Assembly (NCBI RefSeq): GCF_900167085.1
Contig: NZ_FUXA01000010.1
Coordinates: 1-64,000, forward strand
Direction of reading: 5' to 3'
DNA: 64,000 bases
Source: Eubacterium ruminantium
GTDB taxonomy: Bacteria; Bacillota; Clostridia; Lachnospirales; Lachnospiraceae
Position numbers and translations under genes: made by a program. Below, one piece after another: positions 45,982 through 53,346 of the stretch (position 1 is the first letter of the stretch; each line of letters opens with the position of its first letter). The notes under the pieces are model-generated. The model was not told the DNA's origin, did no database searches, and saw nothing but the letters and a program-made list of their open reading frames with translations.

Positions 45982-47082
45982 TTAGACATTGAACTTGAAA
46001 AGTACTACATCGCCATCCTGAACAACGTACTCTTTTCCTTCCTGTCGAACAAGTCCTTTTTCCTTAGCAGCAGTCATGCTACCGGAATTAATAAGATCAT
46101 CATAACTTACTACTTCTGCTTTGATAAATCCTCTTTCAAAATCAGAATGAATTTTACCAGCAGCCTGTGGTGCCTTAGTTCCTTTCTTAATTGTCCATGC
46201 TCTTGACTCTGTCTCACCTGCAGTAAGGTATGATATAAGTCCAAGTAAGCTGTAACTTGCTTTAATAAGCTTATCAAGTCCTGATTCTGTAAGTCCCAAT
46301 GCATCAAGATATTCCATCTTCTCTGCATCATCAAGCTCTGATATTTCAGCCTCCATCTTTGCACAGACTGTAAATACTTCACAATCTGTTTCAGCTGCAT
46401 AATCACGAACCTTTTTTACATATTCATTTGAAGCTCCCTCATCAGCCATATCATCTTCAGCAACATTTGCTGCAAATATAACAGGAAGAGCTGTAAGAAG
46501 GCTGTACTCATGAAGCCAGGCTTTTTCATCGTCATCATCTGAAAGTTCAAATGTTCTGATAGGCTGATTGTCCTCAAGATGCTTCTTAAGCTTGCCCTGG
46601 AATTCATACTCCTTAGCAGCTGTCTTATCATTTCTTGAAAGCTTAACTGTCTTAGCCATACGTCTCTCAAGCACTTCAAGATCCGAGAAAATAAGCTCAA
46701 TATTGATTGTTTCAATATCACGGATCGGATCAACCGAACCTTCTACATGAACAACGTCTGTATCTTCAAAGCATCTTACAACATGTACGATCGCATCACA
46801 TTCACGAATATTTGAAAGGAACTGGTTACCAAGTCCCTCACCTTTAGATGCTCCTTTAACAAGTCCGGCAATGTCTACGAACTCGATAACCGCCGGTGTT
46901 GTCTTAGCAGAATTATACATCTCAGTAAGTGTATCCAGACGTTTATCCGGAACAGCAACTATTCCAACATTCGGATCAATAGTAGCAAATGGATAATTAG
47001 CCGCAAGTGCTCCCGCCTTTGTAAGTGAATTGAAAAGTGTTGATTTTCCTACATTTGGTAAACCTACTATACCAAGTTTCAT
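45982..47082 (-). CDS. ychF: YchF/OLA1 family GTP/ATP-binding protein
   Basis: 366 residues, Obg-related P-loop protein that prefers ATP. Seen: GLPNVGKSTLFN (6-17), ANYPFATIDPNVG, DIAGLVKGASKGEGLGN, and the C-terminal TGS domain (YLTAGETESRAWTI to the end QDGDVVLFKFNV). It binds ribosomes and takes part in stress responses. Complete. It may be cotranscribed with lgt. Confidence 0.96.
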   Translation of the reverse strand: MKLGIVGLPNVGKSTLFNSLTKAGALAANYPFATIDPNVGIVAVPDKRLDTLTEMYNSAKTTPAVIEFVDIAGLVKGASKGEGLGNQFLSNIRECDAIVHVVRCFEDTDVVHVEGSVDPIRDIETINIELIFSDLEVLERRMAKTVKLSRNDKTAAKEYEFQGKLKKHLEDNQPIRTFELSDDDDEKAWLHEYSLLTALPVIFAANVAEDDMADEGASNEYVKKVRDYAAETDCEVFTVCAKMEAEISELDDAEKMEYLDALGLTESGLDKLIKASYSLLGLISYLTAGETESRAWTIKKGTKAPQAAGKIHSDFERGFIKAEVVSYDDLINSGSMTAAKEKGLVRQEGKEYVVQDGDVVLFKFNV

Positions 47083-47228
47083 ATTATTCTCATATCTCCT
47101 TTATCTGTCTATACGCCTTTTCAAGCGGTTTATTTAAAACTATGAGCTGATACAGTATTTTTTAACTGCACCAGCTCATCAATGTTATCATAATTATGGT
47201 TGCTTTTCAATCAATGACTTTAAGTTTC

Positions 47229-47339
47229 CTATTTCTCCGCCTCTACATATCCACCATTCTTATAGCTTGAATGAGTCTTTCCGATGACAAAACCAACTTT
47301 CTTCATTTCGTCAAGCAAGGTATAATCGTTGCATTTATC
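47229..47339 (-). pseudogene. Short relic of an unknown protein C-terminus
   Basis: A start-less frame reads DKCNDYTLLDEMKKVGFVIG, then KTHSSYKNGGYVEAEK and stop. It has the look of real protein with a normal end but nothing upstream except the tandem repeat, which has stops in frame. No family recognised. It may be the 3' end of a lost mobile-element gene. Confidence 0.35.
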
Positions 47340-47375
47340 TTATCATTTATTTTATCATTTATCTTATCATTTGCA
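47332..47375. repeat. 12-bp tandem repeat with following inverted copy
   Basis: CATTTATCTTAT at 47332-47343 is repeated at 47344-47355 (one change) and 47356-47367, with a partial fourth copy. CAAATGATAAAATAAA just after it is an inverted copy of one unit, so the last unit can form a 10-bp hairpin. Confidence 0.7.
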
Positions 47376-47393
47376 TAGAAACAAATGATAAAA

Positions 47394-47459
47394 TAAAAAA
47401 ACTCTCGGGGATGTTAAAAGATTAGAAAAGCTTTCCCATCTTTTAATATTCCCGAGAGT
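47394..47459 (-). terminator. Strong terminator after the EFR1 ferredoxin gene
   Basis: A 22-base arm (47401-47422, beginning ACTCTCGGGG) pairs with 47438-47459 with few mismatches; seven T follow on the minus strand. It lies 190 bases past the stop at 47653, so it may have belonged to a lost gene in between. Confidence 0.85.
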
Positions 47460-47652
47460 GATATATTCGTATTAGGGCTCATATTGATATAACATCTATT
47501 TTCATTTTTGCGTACCATTTACGTACCAGTTTTCCCGAAAATATATAAAGATATATTGAATTATATCGGAATAGACGCCTTTGCTAAGTTCAGTATCTAT
47601 AAGGCTTTATGAGCATTTAATCAACTATATGGAGATTTATATGAAACATCAA

Positions 47653-48414
47653 TCAGCAATATTTTTCGTATCCGCACTGTTCGTGGACTTTTTTTCCAAG
47701 TAGTGTGATTGCCTGTTTCGGACAATTATCTATACAGCGATAACACATTGTGCAGTTAGGACCAGCAATCGCCTTCCCATCCTTTATTTCTAAATTATTC
47801 ATAGGACAAAGTTTAGAACAAAGTCCACATCCGACACAACTATCACTAACTTTCACCTTATCTGTATAACCCGTAGTCTTGTTATAAAACCACAGTCTCT
47901 GTCCAAACAGACCAGCCATATGATAAAGGAAAGATAATCCTTCCTTTGGGTAAATTCCTTCTTCTCTTATCTTCTTTCCAACTCGTTCTATCTTTTCATC
48001 AGTTTTTACGATGGTCTGATGATTCTTATCAACAGGCTTTTTCAGTAACTTGACATCACCGATGGAGTCAGGCATCAGGAGATGAAGCCCGCCGATTATC
48101 TCAGCATTATATTTCTTAAGCAGTCTCGCTGCACAACCCGCTCCATCGCCCGAAAATAGAGCCATAGTCGAAACGCAGAATATCTTCTTCCCGCTCCAAA
48201 TCGATGAATTCTTATTTATGTAGTCCCTGACCATATAAGGGATATTCGAAAACTGTGTTGGATATCCTAGTATAATTGAATCACTTTCTTTTATCTTATC
48301 TATAGAAATATCCGATTCTAAAGGAAATGCCTCTGCCCCCGGTTCTATTATCGAAAGCAGCTTTTCCACACAGTGTTTTGTATTTCCAGTTCCACTTAAA
48401 TATATTCCTATCAT
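47653..48414 (-). CDS. EFR1-type flavodoxin-ferredoxin fusion protein
   Basis: 253 residues. The N-terminal half is a flavodoxin-like domain (GIYLSGTGNTKHCVEKLL, ILGYPTQFSNIP, CVSTMALFSGDGAG). The C-terminal part carries two 4Fe-4S motifs, CVGCGLCSKLCP and CTMCYRCIDNCP. Such EFR1 proteins pass electrons in anaerobes; partners are unknown. The start is the ATG at 48414, placed by AGGAGG; an upstream in-frame start at 48444 comes before that site. The TetR gene 39 bases upstream probably controls it. Confidence 0.88.
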   Translation of the reverse strand: MIGIYLSGTGNTKHCVEKLLSIIEPGAEAFPLESDISIDKIKESDSIILGYPTQFSNIPYMVRDYINKNSSIWSGKKIFCVSTMALFSGDGAGCAARLLKKYNAEIIGGLHLLMPDSIGDVKLLKKPVDKNHQTIVKTDEKIERVGKKIREEGIYPKEGLSFLYHMAGLFGQRLWFYNKTTGYTDKVKVSDSCVGCGLCSKLCPMNNLEIKDGKAIAGPNCTMCYRCIDNCPKQAITLLGKKVHEQCGYEKYC

Positions 48415-48453
48415 ATTGGGGATTCCTCCTAAACCCGAAAACAACCAGTTTCT

Positions 48454-49011
48454 TTAGAGGCTGAGCATATCTAGAACCTTCTCAACTTCTTTTTCCAGTT
48501 TTTCCTCTTCAAACATCTCACACACAGCACATATATCAGTAAGCCCCTGAACTGTCGCCCACAACAGAATCGTCTTGTAGAATACCTCTTTACCTTTGAT
48601 TCCAAAAGCACCAAGAGTTTCCTTTACAGCTCCTGAAAATATCTGATAAGGGCGATACTCTTCCACAATAATCCCTTCATCTGAAAACATAAATTGATGA
48701 TAATGTGGATTCTCTACGAAAAACATCACATAACATTTCCCCAGTTCCAAAAGACGTTTCTCAGGATTCTTGCAGTTATCAATACTTTTCTGAAGCACAT
48801 CAGAGAATATATCTTCAACATAAGCTCTTGCCTGAATCAAAAAATCCCCTTTATTCTTAAAATGTGCATAGGGTGCTGCACTGCTGACACCACAGACAGT
48901 AGCCAATTTCCTCATAGACAGATTTTCTATCCCATTCAGACTGATATACTTTATTCCCTGTTCAATAAGTTCATTTTTCAGATTCCCATGATGGTAAGGT
49001 TTTTCACTCAT
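48454..49011 (-). CDS. TetR-family regulator (WHG type)
   Basis: 185 residues. The helix-turn-helix at about 10-50 (GIENLSMRKLATVCGVSSAA, then PYAHFKNKGDFL) is of TetR kind; the start YHHGNLKNELIEQG and the C-terminal ligand domain fit the group with TetR_C_33/WHG domains. It should repress its own operon with the EFR1 gene, since direct repeats surround its promoter. The start is the ATG at 49011 after AGGAGG, not the earlier in-frame one at 49038. Confidence 0.9.
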   Translation of the reverse strand: MSEKPYHHGNLKNELIEQGIKYISLNGIENLSMRKLATVCGVSSAAPYAHFKNKGDFLIQARAYVEDIFSDVLQKSIDNCKNPEKRLLELGKCYVMFFVENPHYHQFMFSDEGIIVEEYRPYQIFSGAVKETLGAFGIKGKEVFYKTILLWATVQGLTDICAVCEMFEEEKLEKEVEKVLDMLSL

Positions 49012-49050
49012 AACACAACCTCCTAAATTCATTTTCATATCGATGCAAAT

Positions 49051-49130
49051 AATCTTATCAGTGCATATAATCCTATCTAAAAATATAATCTTATCACTGT
49101 TTAGATACTATCATCCAATCTTATCACTGT
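49051..49130 (-). promoter_or_regulatory. Iteron-like operator and promoter of the TetR-EFR1 operon
   Basis: AATCTTATCA begins at 49051, 49087 and 49117, with a weaker copy AATCCTATCT at 49069: steps of 18, 18 and 30 bases. On the minus strand the promoter TTGACA (49128-49133) and TAGTAT (49105-49110), 17-base spacer, lies among them: one copy covers the spacer and -35, the others lie after the -10. This is a layout expected for repression. Confidence 0.6.
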
Positions 49131-49148
49131 CAAGATTGAAATTCACAA

Positions 49149-49187
49149 TAAAAATACCCTCCTTACTGGTTATCTGTAAAGAGGGTA
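49149..49187 (-). terminator. Orphan minus-strand terminator
   Basis: TACCCTC (49155-49161) pairs with GAGGGTA (49181-49187), and more pairing inside; five T follow on the minus strand. No minus-strand gene lies before it. Its sequence is nearly the same as the terminator at 53294-53332. Confidence 0.7.
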
Positions 49188-49356
49188 CATATCATTTACT
49201 CATAGACGCCTTAACGCTGTTACATTTTCATTATTTAGATTCTTTTGAATATTACGGTGCGGTAACACCGCAATATTCAATTTTGCAACTGAACAAAATC
49301 ACACACCTGCCGATCAAAGAAGCAAATGCATAGATGAAATCACTTTTAAATTACTA
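49188..49356. other. Non-coding stretch with a possible gene relic
   Basis: On the minus strand a frame at about 49200-49297 ends HRNIQKNLNNENVTALRRL and stop, without a start or ribosome site. It could be the last part of a gene that the orphan terminator at 49149 once served. No family is recognised. Confidence 0.25.
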
Positions 49357-49388
49357 TTGACAAATAAACTAATGTTCGTTAGTATAAT
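49357..49388 (+). promoter_or_regulatory. Promoter and TetR operator of the second TetR gene
   Basis: TTGACA (49357-49362), then TAGTAT (49380-49385, 17-base spacer) or TATAAT (49383-49388, 20-base spacer). Between them ACTAATGTTCGTTAGT (49368-49383) is a dyad of the kind TetR/AcrR repressors bind, so self-control is likely. Confidence 0.65.
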
Positions 49389-49439
49389 AACTAATACACG
49401 TAAGCATAATTATAAATAGTTGTATATGACTATCCATAG

Positions 49440-49479
49440 TTATTCACGATTATTTATGGTTATTCGTAATTATTTATGA
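49440..49479 (+). repeat. 10-bp tandem repeat in the TetR leader
   Basis: TTATTCACGA, TTATTTATGG, TTATTCGTAA and TTATTTATGA follow each other at 49440, 49450, 49460 and 49470. The period equals one helical turn. Located in the 5' leader between promoter and start. Confidence 0.7.
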
Positions 49480-49514
49480 TCGATATAGAATCTGTCAAAA
49501 GGAGAACAGTGAAA

Positions 49515-50138
49515 ATGAACAGAAAAGAAGAAATACTCCATGCAACACTGACACTTGCAGCAGAGAATGGAATGAAGGGAGTATCCATGTCTCAGATAGC
49601 TGATAAGGTCGGGATTAAAGCGCCGTCACTGTACAATCATTTTAAATCTAAAGACGACATTATAAAGGAGATGTATCTATTCTTTAGAGAACAGGCCCAG
49701 AAAGGAAGCGGTTCAGTACAAATGGATATATCGAAACTGATGGATAAAAATATAGAAGAAATACTGCTTGGATCTGTTTCGGCATATATGGGAATTGTCA
49801 CAGATAAAAATATGCTTCAATTCTTCAAAGTTCTCTATTCTGAAAGAACCACAAATCCTGTAGCAGCTCAGATAATCGTAGAAGAAACAGAGCGTATGAT
49901 TAACGCTTCCAAAAACATGTTTTATGCATTTGTTGTTCACGGCAAAGCAAAAAAAGACAACATAGATGTTGCCGCGATGACGTATTCATTAACAATCCAT
50001 TCACTTATAGATTACAGAATGGATATGTTAACCGCCGGAATAATAAATGAATTCGGAGAAGATGGGAATCCCGTCCCAAAAAACATAATAGATTTTATAA
50101 GATGGTTCAGCCATCAGATAGGAGTATACGATGAATAA
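49515..50138 (+). CDS. TetR-family regulator
   Basis: 207 residues. The N-terminal helix-turn-helix is clear (ENGMKGVSMSQIADKVGIKA then PSLYNHFKSKDDI). The C-terminal domain is helical without a known ligand. It overlaps the DUF998 gene by 8 bases, so it probably controls that membrane protein and itself. The ATG at 49515 has AAGGAG ten bases before it; a GTG at 49509 is closer and also possible. Confidence 0.9.
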   Translation: MNRKEEILHATLTLAAENGMKGVSMSQIADKVGIKAPSLYNHFKSKDDIIKEMYLFFREQAQKGSGSVQMDISKLMDKNIEEILLGSVSAYMGIVTDKNMLQFFKVLYSERTTNPVAAQIIVEETERMINASKNMFYAFVVHGKAKKDNIDVAAMTYSLTIHSLIDYRMDMLTAGIINEFGEDGNPVPKNIIDFIRWFSHQIGVYDE

Positions 50139-50784
50139 GAAACTAATCAATTGGATAGGTCTTTTAGGTATAGGAGCACTTATATCATATGCTGTTGCAG
50201 CTTATTTTTGCAGAGCCGCATTTCCGGGATATAACTGGATGGAGTCTGCGGTAAGTGATCTCTCAGCAAGAACAGCACCTTCCAGTGCACTTTGGGATAA
50301 GCTTTCAGCAGTATTCGCTGTGGGTATAGTATGTGATACATGCGTTGCTATTTATGTAGCAGAAAAAAAAATCTCAACAAAACTTTTTCGAGTTGGAATA
50401 TATATGTTTGTCATAAAAAGTTGGATATCTAAGATAGGATATACTATGTTTCCTCTTGATGATGCAGGTAAAGAAATCAAAGGTTTTAACGAAATAATGC
50501 ATATGGTTGTTACTGCATTTGTCGTAGGACTTTCTGTTATATCTCTGATCATATTGTTTATCGTCGGCATCAAAAGAAAGGAAGTTAGAGACATTGGAAT
50601 ATGGGCAGCAATATCTTTTGTTATGATGTTAATAGGGCCTGTAGGAATGGCCTCTTTCCCACCGAAATATTTTGGTATAGCCGAAAGATTCAGCATTTAT
50701 GCATCTATTATATTTAGTGCGATTCTCGGATTATATCTTTTTAGCGGTTTCAAAAAAGCCTTGATATGTACCCAACCGGATTGA
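50131..50784 (+). CDS. DUF998-like membrane protein
   Basis: 217 residues, about six membrane helices (segments near 6-25, 60-76, 88-103, 126-150, 158-178, 190-207). The start GLLGIGALISYAVAAYFC and YNWMESAVSDLSA with Ser and Asp after the first helix fit the DUF998 family. Function unknown. Cotranslated with the TetR gene, so its level likely answers to the ligand of that regulator. Confidence 0.78.
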   Translation: MNKKLINWIGLLGIGALISYAVAAYFCRAAFPGYNWMESAVSDLSARTAPSSALWDKLSAVFAVGIVCDTCVAIYVAEKKISTKLFRVGIYMFVIKSWISKIGYTMFPLDDAGKEIKGFNEIMHMVVTAFVVGLSVISLIILFIVGIKRKEVRDIGIWAAISFVMMLIGPVGMASFPPKYFGIAERFSIYASIIFSAILGLYLFSGFKKALICTQPD

Positions 50785-50792
50785 TATTATAT

Positions 50793-51899
50793 TTACTGAG
50801 CAGTACCGATCCAATAATCCTCAATCTTCTTTATGATTTTTTTATCAAGTCCCTCTACACCCAAAAACTGATCATTAAGGCTTTCGATAACACCGTTATA
50901 TGCACTTGCTCCGAAACTGTCTATAGCCACAAATGATTTCTTCATATTGTGGTAAAACTTGAAATTCCGAGCCACATCATTTGATGAATTCTCATCAAAT
51001 TCAAGTGCAAGTTTTTTTCCGGTTTTCAGACATTCCAACATCATTTTATCGTCCTTTAAAGCTGCATATAAATATGCCTTCATAACCATAATCAAAACCT
51101 CATATTTATTGAAATATCCCACTTTATCTGTCTTATAGTATTCTATGGTCTGAAGCACTGAATCAGCAAGATTAAGTCCCTCATTATATTTATCTTTCTT
51201 ACCGATGCCGGCAAGTGCCAGCATCATATATATTGCGGAAGTAATAAGACCGAAGAGATTTCCGATCATGGCATTTGTGCTGTAATTCAGCGACTCTTCC
51301 ACATTCATGTCTTTTAGCAGAATGAAGGAAATCATCGAATTATTCACACCGGCGTAATTATTTTCCTTAAAAATCTTCAACGCTTTCCGGTTGTCAAAAA
51401 AAAGATAATTTGTCGCAATCATATTGCTGATGGTGAAATCATTTATATTCGGATCATCATTCTGTGCAAGATAATCTTTCGACTTTTCAAATAAATGAAT
51501 TGATTCTTTCGCAGCCTCGATATCCTTACATTCAACAGCCTTAACATAATACATTTTGGCCGCTGTATAAACTACAGTAAAATCATGCGGATATCTGCTA
51601 AGCCCATCCTTTGCAATGGATTCTGCCTCCATAAACATATGCTTCACAGTATACGAGTTAATCTCATCTACAATATTCTTCACTCTCTTAGAAGATATTT
51701 CATAACCAAGCAGAACATCTACGGATACGTCAAAAAAATCAGCAAGTATTGTCAGCATAACAATGTCCGGAGTATTATTTCCATTCTCCCATTTGGAAAC
51801 TGCACCCACTGTAACCCCCAGAAATTCAGCCAGCTCCTCCTGAGTCATCCCCTTATTTTTTCTAAGTTTCTTGATATTATCATATAGTGTTAACTTCAT
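50793..51899 (-). CDS. XRE-family regulator with helical repeat domain
   Basis: 368 residues. Helix-turn-helix at about 5-60 (LRKNKGMTQEELAEFLGVTV, GAVSKWENGNNTPD). The rest is all helical and TPR-like (RYPHDFTVVYTAAKMYYVKA), a form common in clostridial regulators that sense peptides or cell state. It overlaps the MFS gene by 20 bases and probably controls it. The ATG at 51899 lies seven bases after AGGAG; the first in-frame ATG at 51914 is part of that site. Confidence 0.88.
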   Translation of the reverse strand: MKLTLYDNIKKLRKNKGMTQEELAEFLGVTVGAVSKWENGNNTPDIVMLTILADFFDVSVDVLLGYEISSKRVKNIVDEINSYTVKHMFMEAESIAKDGLSRYPHDFTVVYTAAKMYYVKAVECKDIEAAKESIHLFEKSKDYLAQNDDPNINDFTISNMIATNYLFFDNRKALKIFKENNYAGVNNSMISFILLKDMNVEESLNYSTNAMIGNLFGLITSAIYMMLALAGIGKKDKYNEGLNLADSVLQTIEYYKTDKVGYFNKYEVLIMVMKAYLYAALKDDKMMLECLKTGKKLALEFDENSSNDVARNFKFYHNMKKSFVAIDSFGASAYNGVIESLNDQFLGVEGLDKKIIKKIEDYWIGTAQ

Positions 51900-53163
51900 A
51901 TATTTTCTCCTCATGTTTATCGAGTTTTGGATTTATCATCATAAGGATCACTGTAAATGTCACTGTTGCTATTCCGCAAATGATGATAAGTGTTGAAGTC
52001 GATAAGATAGATTTTGCCCATCCTACAGCCATCGATGTCACAGGTATTGCCGCCGTTGAAAGTGATACAAATACTGCAGACGAACGTGATATATATTTGG
52101 AATCAACATTCGAAATGAATTCAATATTTATTCTTCCTGAGATAAAACTTACGGAAAGTGTTATGATCACAATGCATACTCCGGCAAAAATGTATTTCAG
52201 CTGATCTATATTAATGATAATCCCCATCATAGGAAGAAGCATTGTTCCGAGTCCCAAAATAAAACTGAATACCAAAATTGTTTTCTTAACTGTGAACTTC
52301 TTGCTGACTACCGGTATCAATGCCGAACCAAGAATCGCCCCTACAGAACCTGCCATACCGATAACACTGAGAAGGCCGCTTCCCATTTTGTAGCATTCCT
52401 TTACAAGAGGTGCCTGAAGTGCATTTATCGGAACAAGCATAAAATTCAGCATAACTGCGATAATGCAGTAATTCCAAATAAGGGATTCTTTCTTGATATA
52501 GCAGAGCCCTTCCTTCAGAGTTGTAAAATACTTTTCTTTATTTACACTCTGCATCTCCTCTTCATTATTTCCTTTAACTTTTATAGTCATTATGATAAAT
52601 GCAGCAATGAAAAATGTTACTATATCTATAATTACAACTGTGAAAATGCCTGTTTTTGCTATAAGAACTCCTGCTGTTCCTGTTCCCACAAATGAAACAA
52701 CACCTGACATCATAGTATTGAAACTAAGTCCGTGTGAAAGAAGTTCCTGCTTTATAACTTTCGGAATAAATGCAGTACTTGCAGGCATATTAAATGCTTC
52801 GATTGAAGTTACAGCAAATGTAAATCCTGCCATTATCCAGCCATTCATCGTTCCTGAGAGATATACCGCAAGAAATCCAACCAGCAACAATCCTCTCATT
52901 ATATGCGTAATGACTATCACCTTTTTCTTATCCAGTCTTTCTACTATTGCTCCTGCAAATGGCTGGACGATAACATTTGGAAGAATATTCATTCCAAAGA
53001 TAATAGCTGACCAAACTCCACTGTGTGTCACCTGATAGACAAGCCATGTGAATGCAACGGCATCCAGAGAATCCCCAAATCTATTGATCATTGTTGATAT
53101 AAGAAGTTTCCTATATCCTGATTCTTTTAAAATCGCCTTGTAATTTACCTTCTTATCAGTCAT
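51880..53163 (-). CDS. MFS transporter (MefA/EntS-like)
   Basis: 427 residues, about twelve membrane helices. The start FGDSLDAVAFTWLVYQVTHS and the loop PFAGAIVERLDKKKVIVITH fit the MFS_3 group, which has macrolide and siderophore exporters. A hydrophilic loop lies in the middle (KGNNEEEMQSVNKEKY). It should export a drug or small molecule by proton exchange; the substrate is unknown. XRE/MFS pairs of this type are common in Clostridiales. Confidence 0.88.
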   Translation of the reverse strand: MTDKKVNYKAILKESGYRKLLISTMINRFGDSLDAVAFTWLVYQVTHSGVWSAIIFGMNILPNVIVQPFAGAIVERLDKKKVIVITHIMRGLLLVGFLAVYLSGTMNGWIMAGFTFAVTSIEAFNMPASTAFIPKVIKQELLSHGLSFNTMMSGVVSFVGTGTAGVLIAKTGIFTVVIIDIVTFFIAAFIIMTIKVKGNNEEEMQSVNKEKYFTTLKEGLCYIKKESLIWNYCIIAVMLNFMLVPINALQAPLVKECYKMGSGLLSVIGMAGSVGAILGSALIPVVSKKFTVKKTILVFSFILGLGTMLLPMMGIIINIDQLKYIFAGVCIVIITLSVSFISGRINIEFISNVDSKYISRSSAVFVSLSTAAIPVTSMAVGWAKSILSTSTLIIICGIATVTFTVILMMINPKLDKHEEKIYEVNTI

Positions 53164-53293
53164 AAATCATACCTCCTAAATATTTATTGTTTATGACTTA
53201 ATTCTAACTTGAAGGCAGTTTAATTATAACATACTCTTTGTACAACTAGTATATAAATTATTTTCCGTATCGGAAAGTTTATTTATTTACCCA

Positions 53294-53332
53294 TAAAAAT
53301 ACCCTCCTTACCGTTTTACCGGTAAAGAGGGT
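53294..53332 (-). terminator. Terminator of the repeat-containing zinc-ribbon gene
   Basis: ACCCTCCTTACCG (53301-53313) pairs with CGGTAAAGAGGGT (53320-53332), one mismatch; five T after a short A follow on the minus strand. It shares AAAAATACCCTCCTTAC with the orphan terminator at 49149. Confidence 0.9.
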
Positions 53333-53346
53333 CAGATCATACATAA

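Larger units (their letters stand above)
47083..47652. other. Long intergenic junction between core genes and accessory stretch
   Basis: 570 bases without an intact gene. It has a 36-codon relic (47229-47339), a 12-bp tandem repeat (47332-47375), a strong terminator (47394-47459) and two CGTACC copies 11 bases apart (47511-47527). This mixture fits an old insertion or deletion boundary. I did not find an attachment site. Confidence 0.5.

Noticed and set aside
47571-49212. ATAGACGCCTT present at 47571 and 49202 as attachment-site pair
   Set aside because: An 11-base match is expected many times by chance in 64 kb and the flanks do not agree.
49043-49333. 96-codon plus-strand frame over the TetR control region
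   Set aside because: It runs through the promoter, the repeats and the orphan terminator; composition and lack of ribosome site speak against a gene.
53164-53346. Additional small gene between the MFS and zinc-ribbon genes
   Set aside because: Only the terminator at 53294-53332 is found there.
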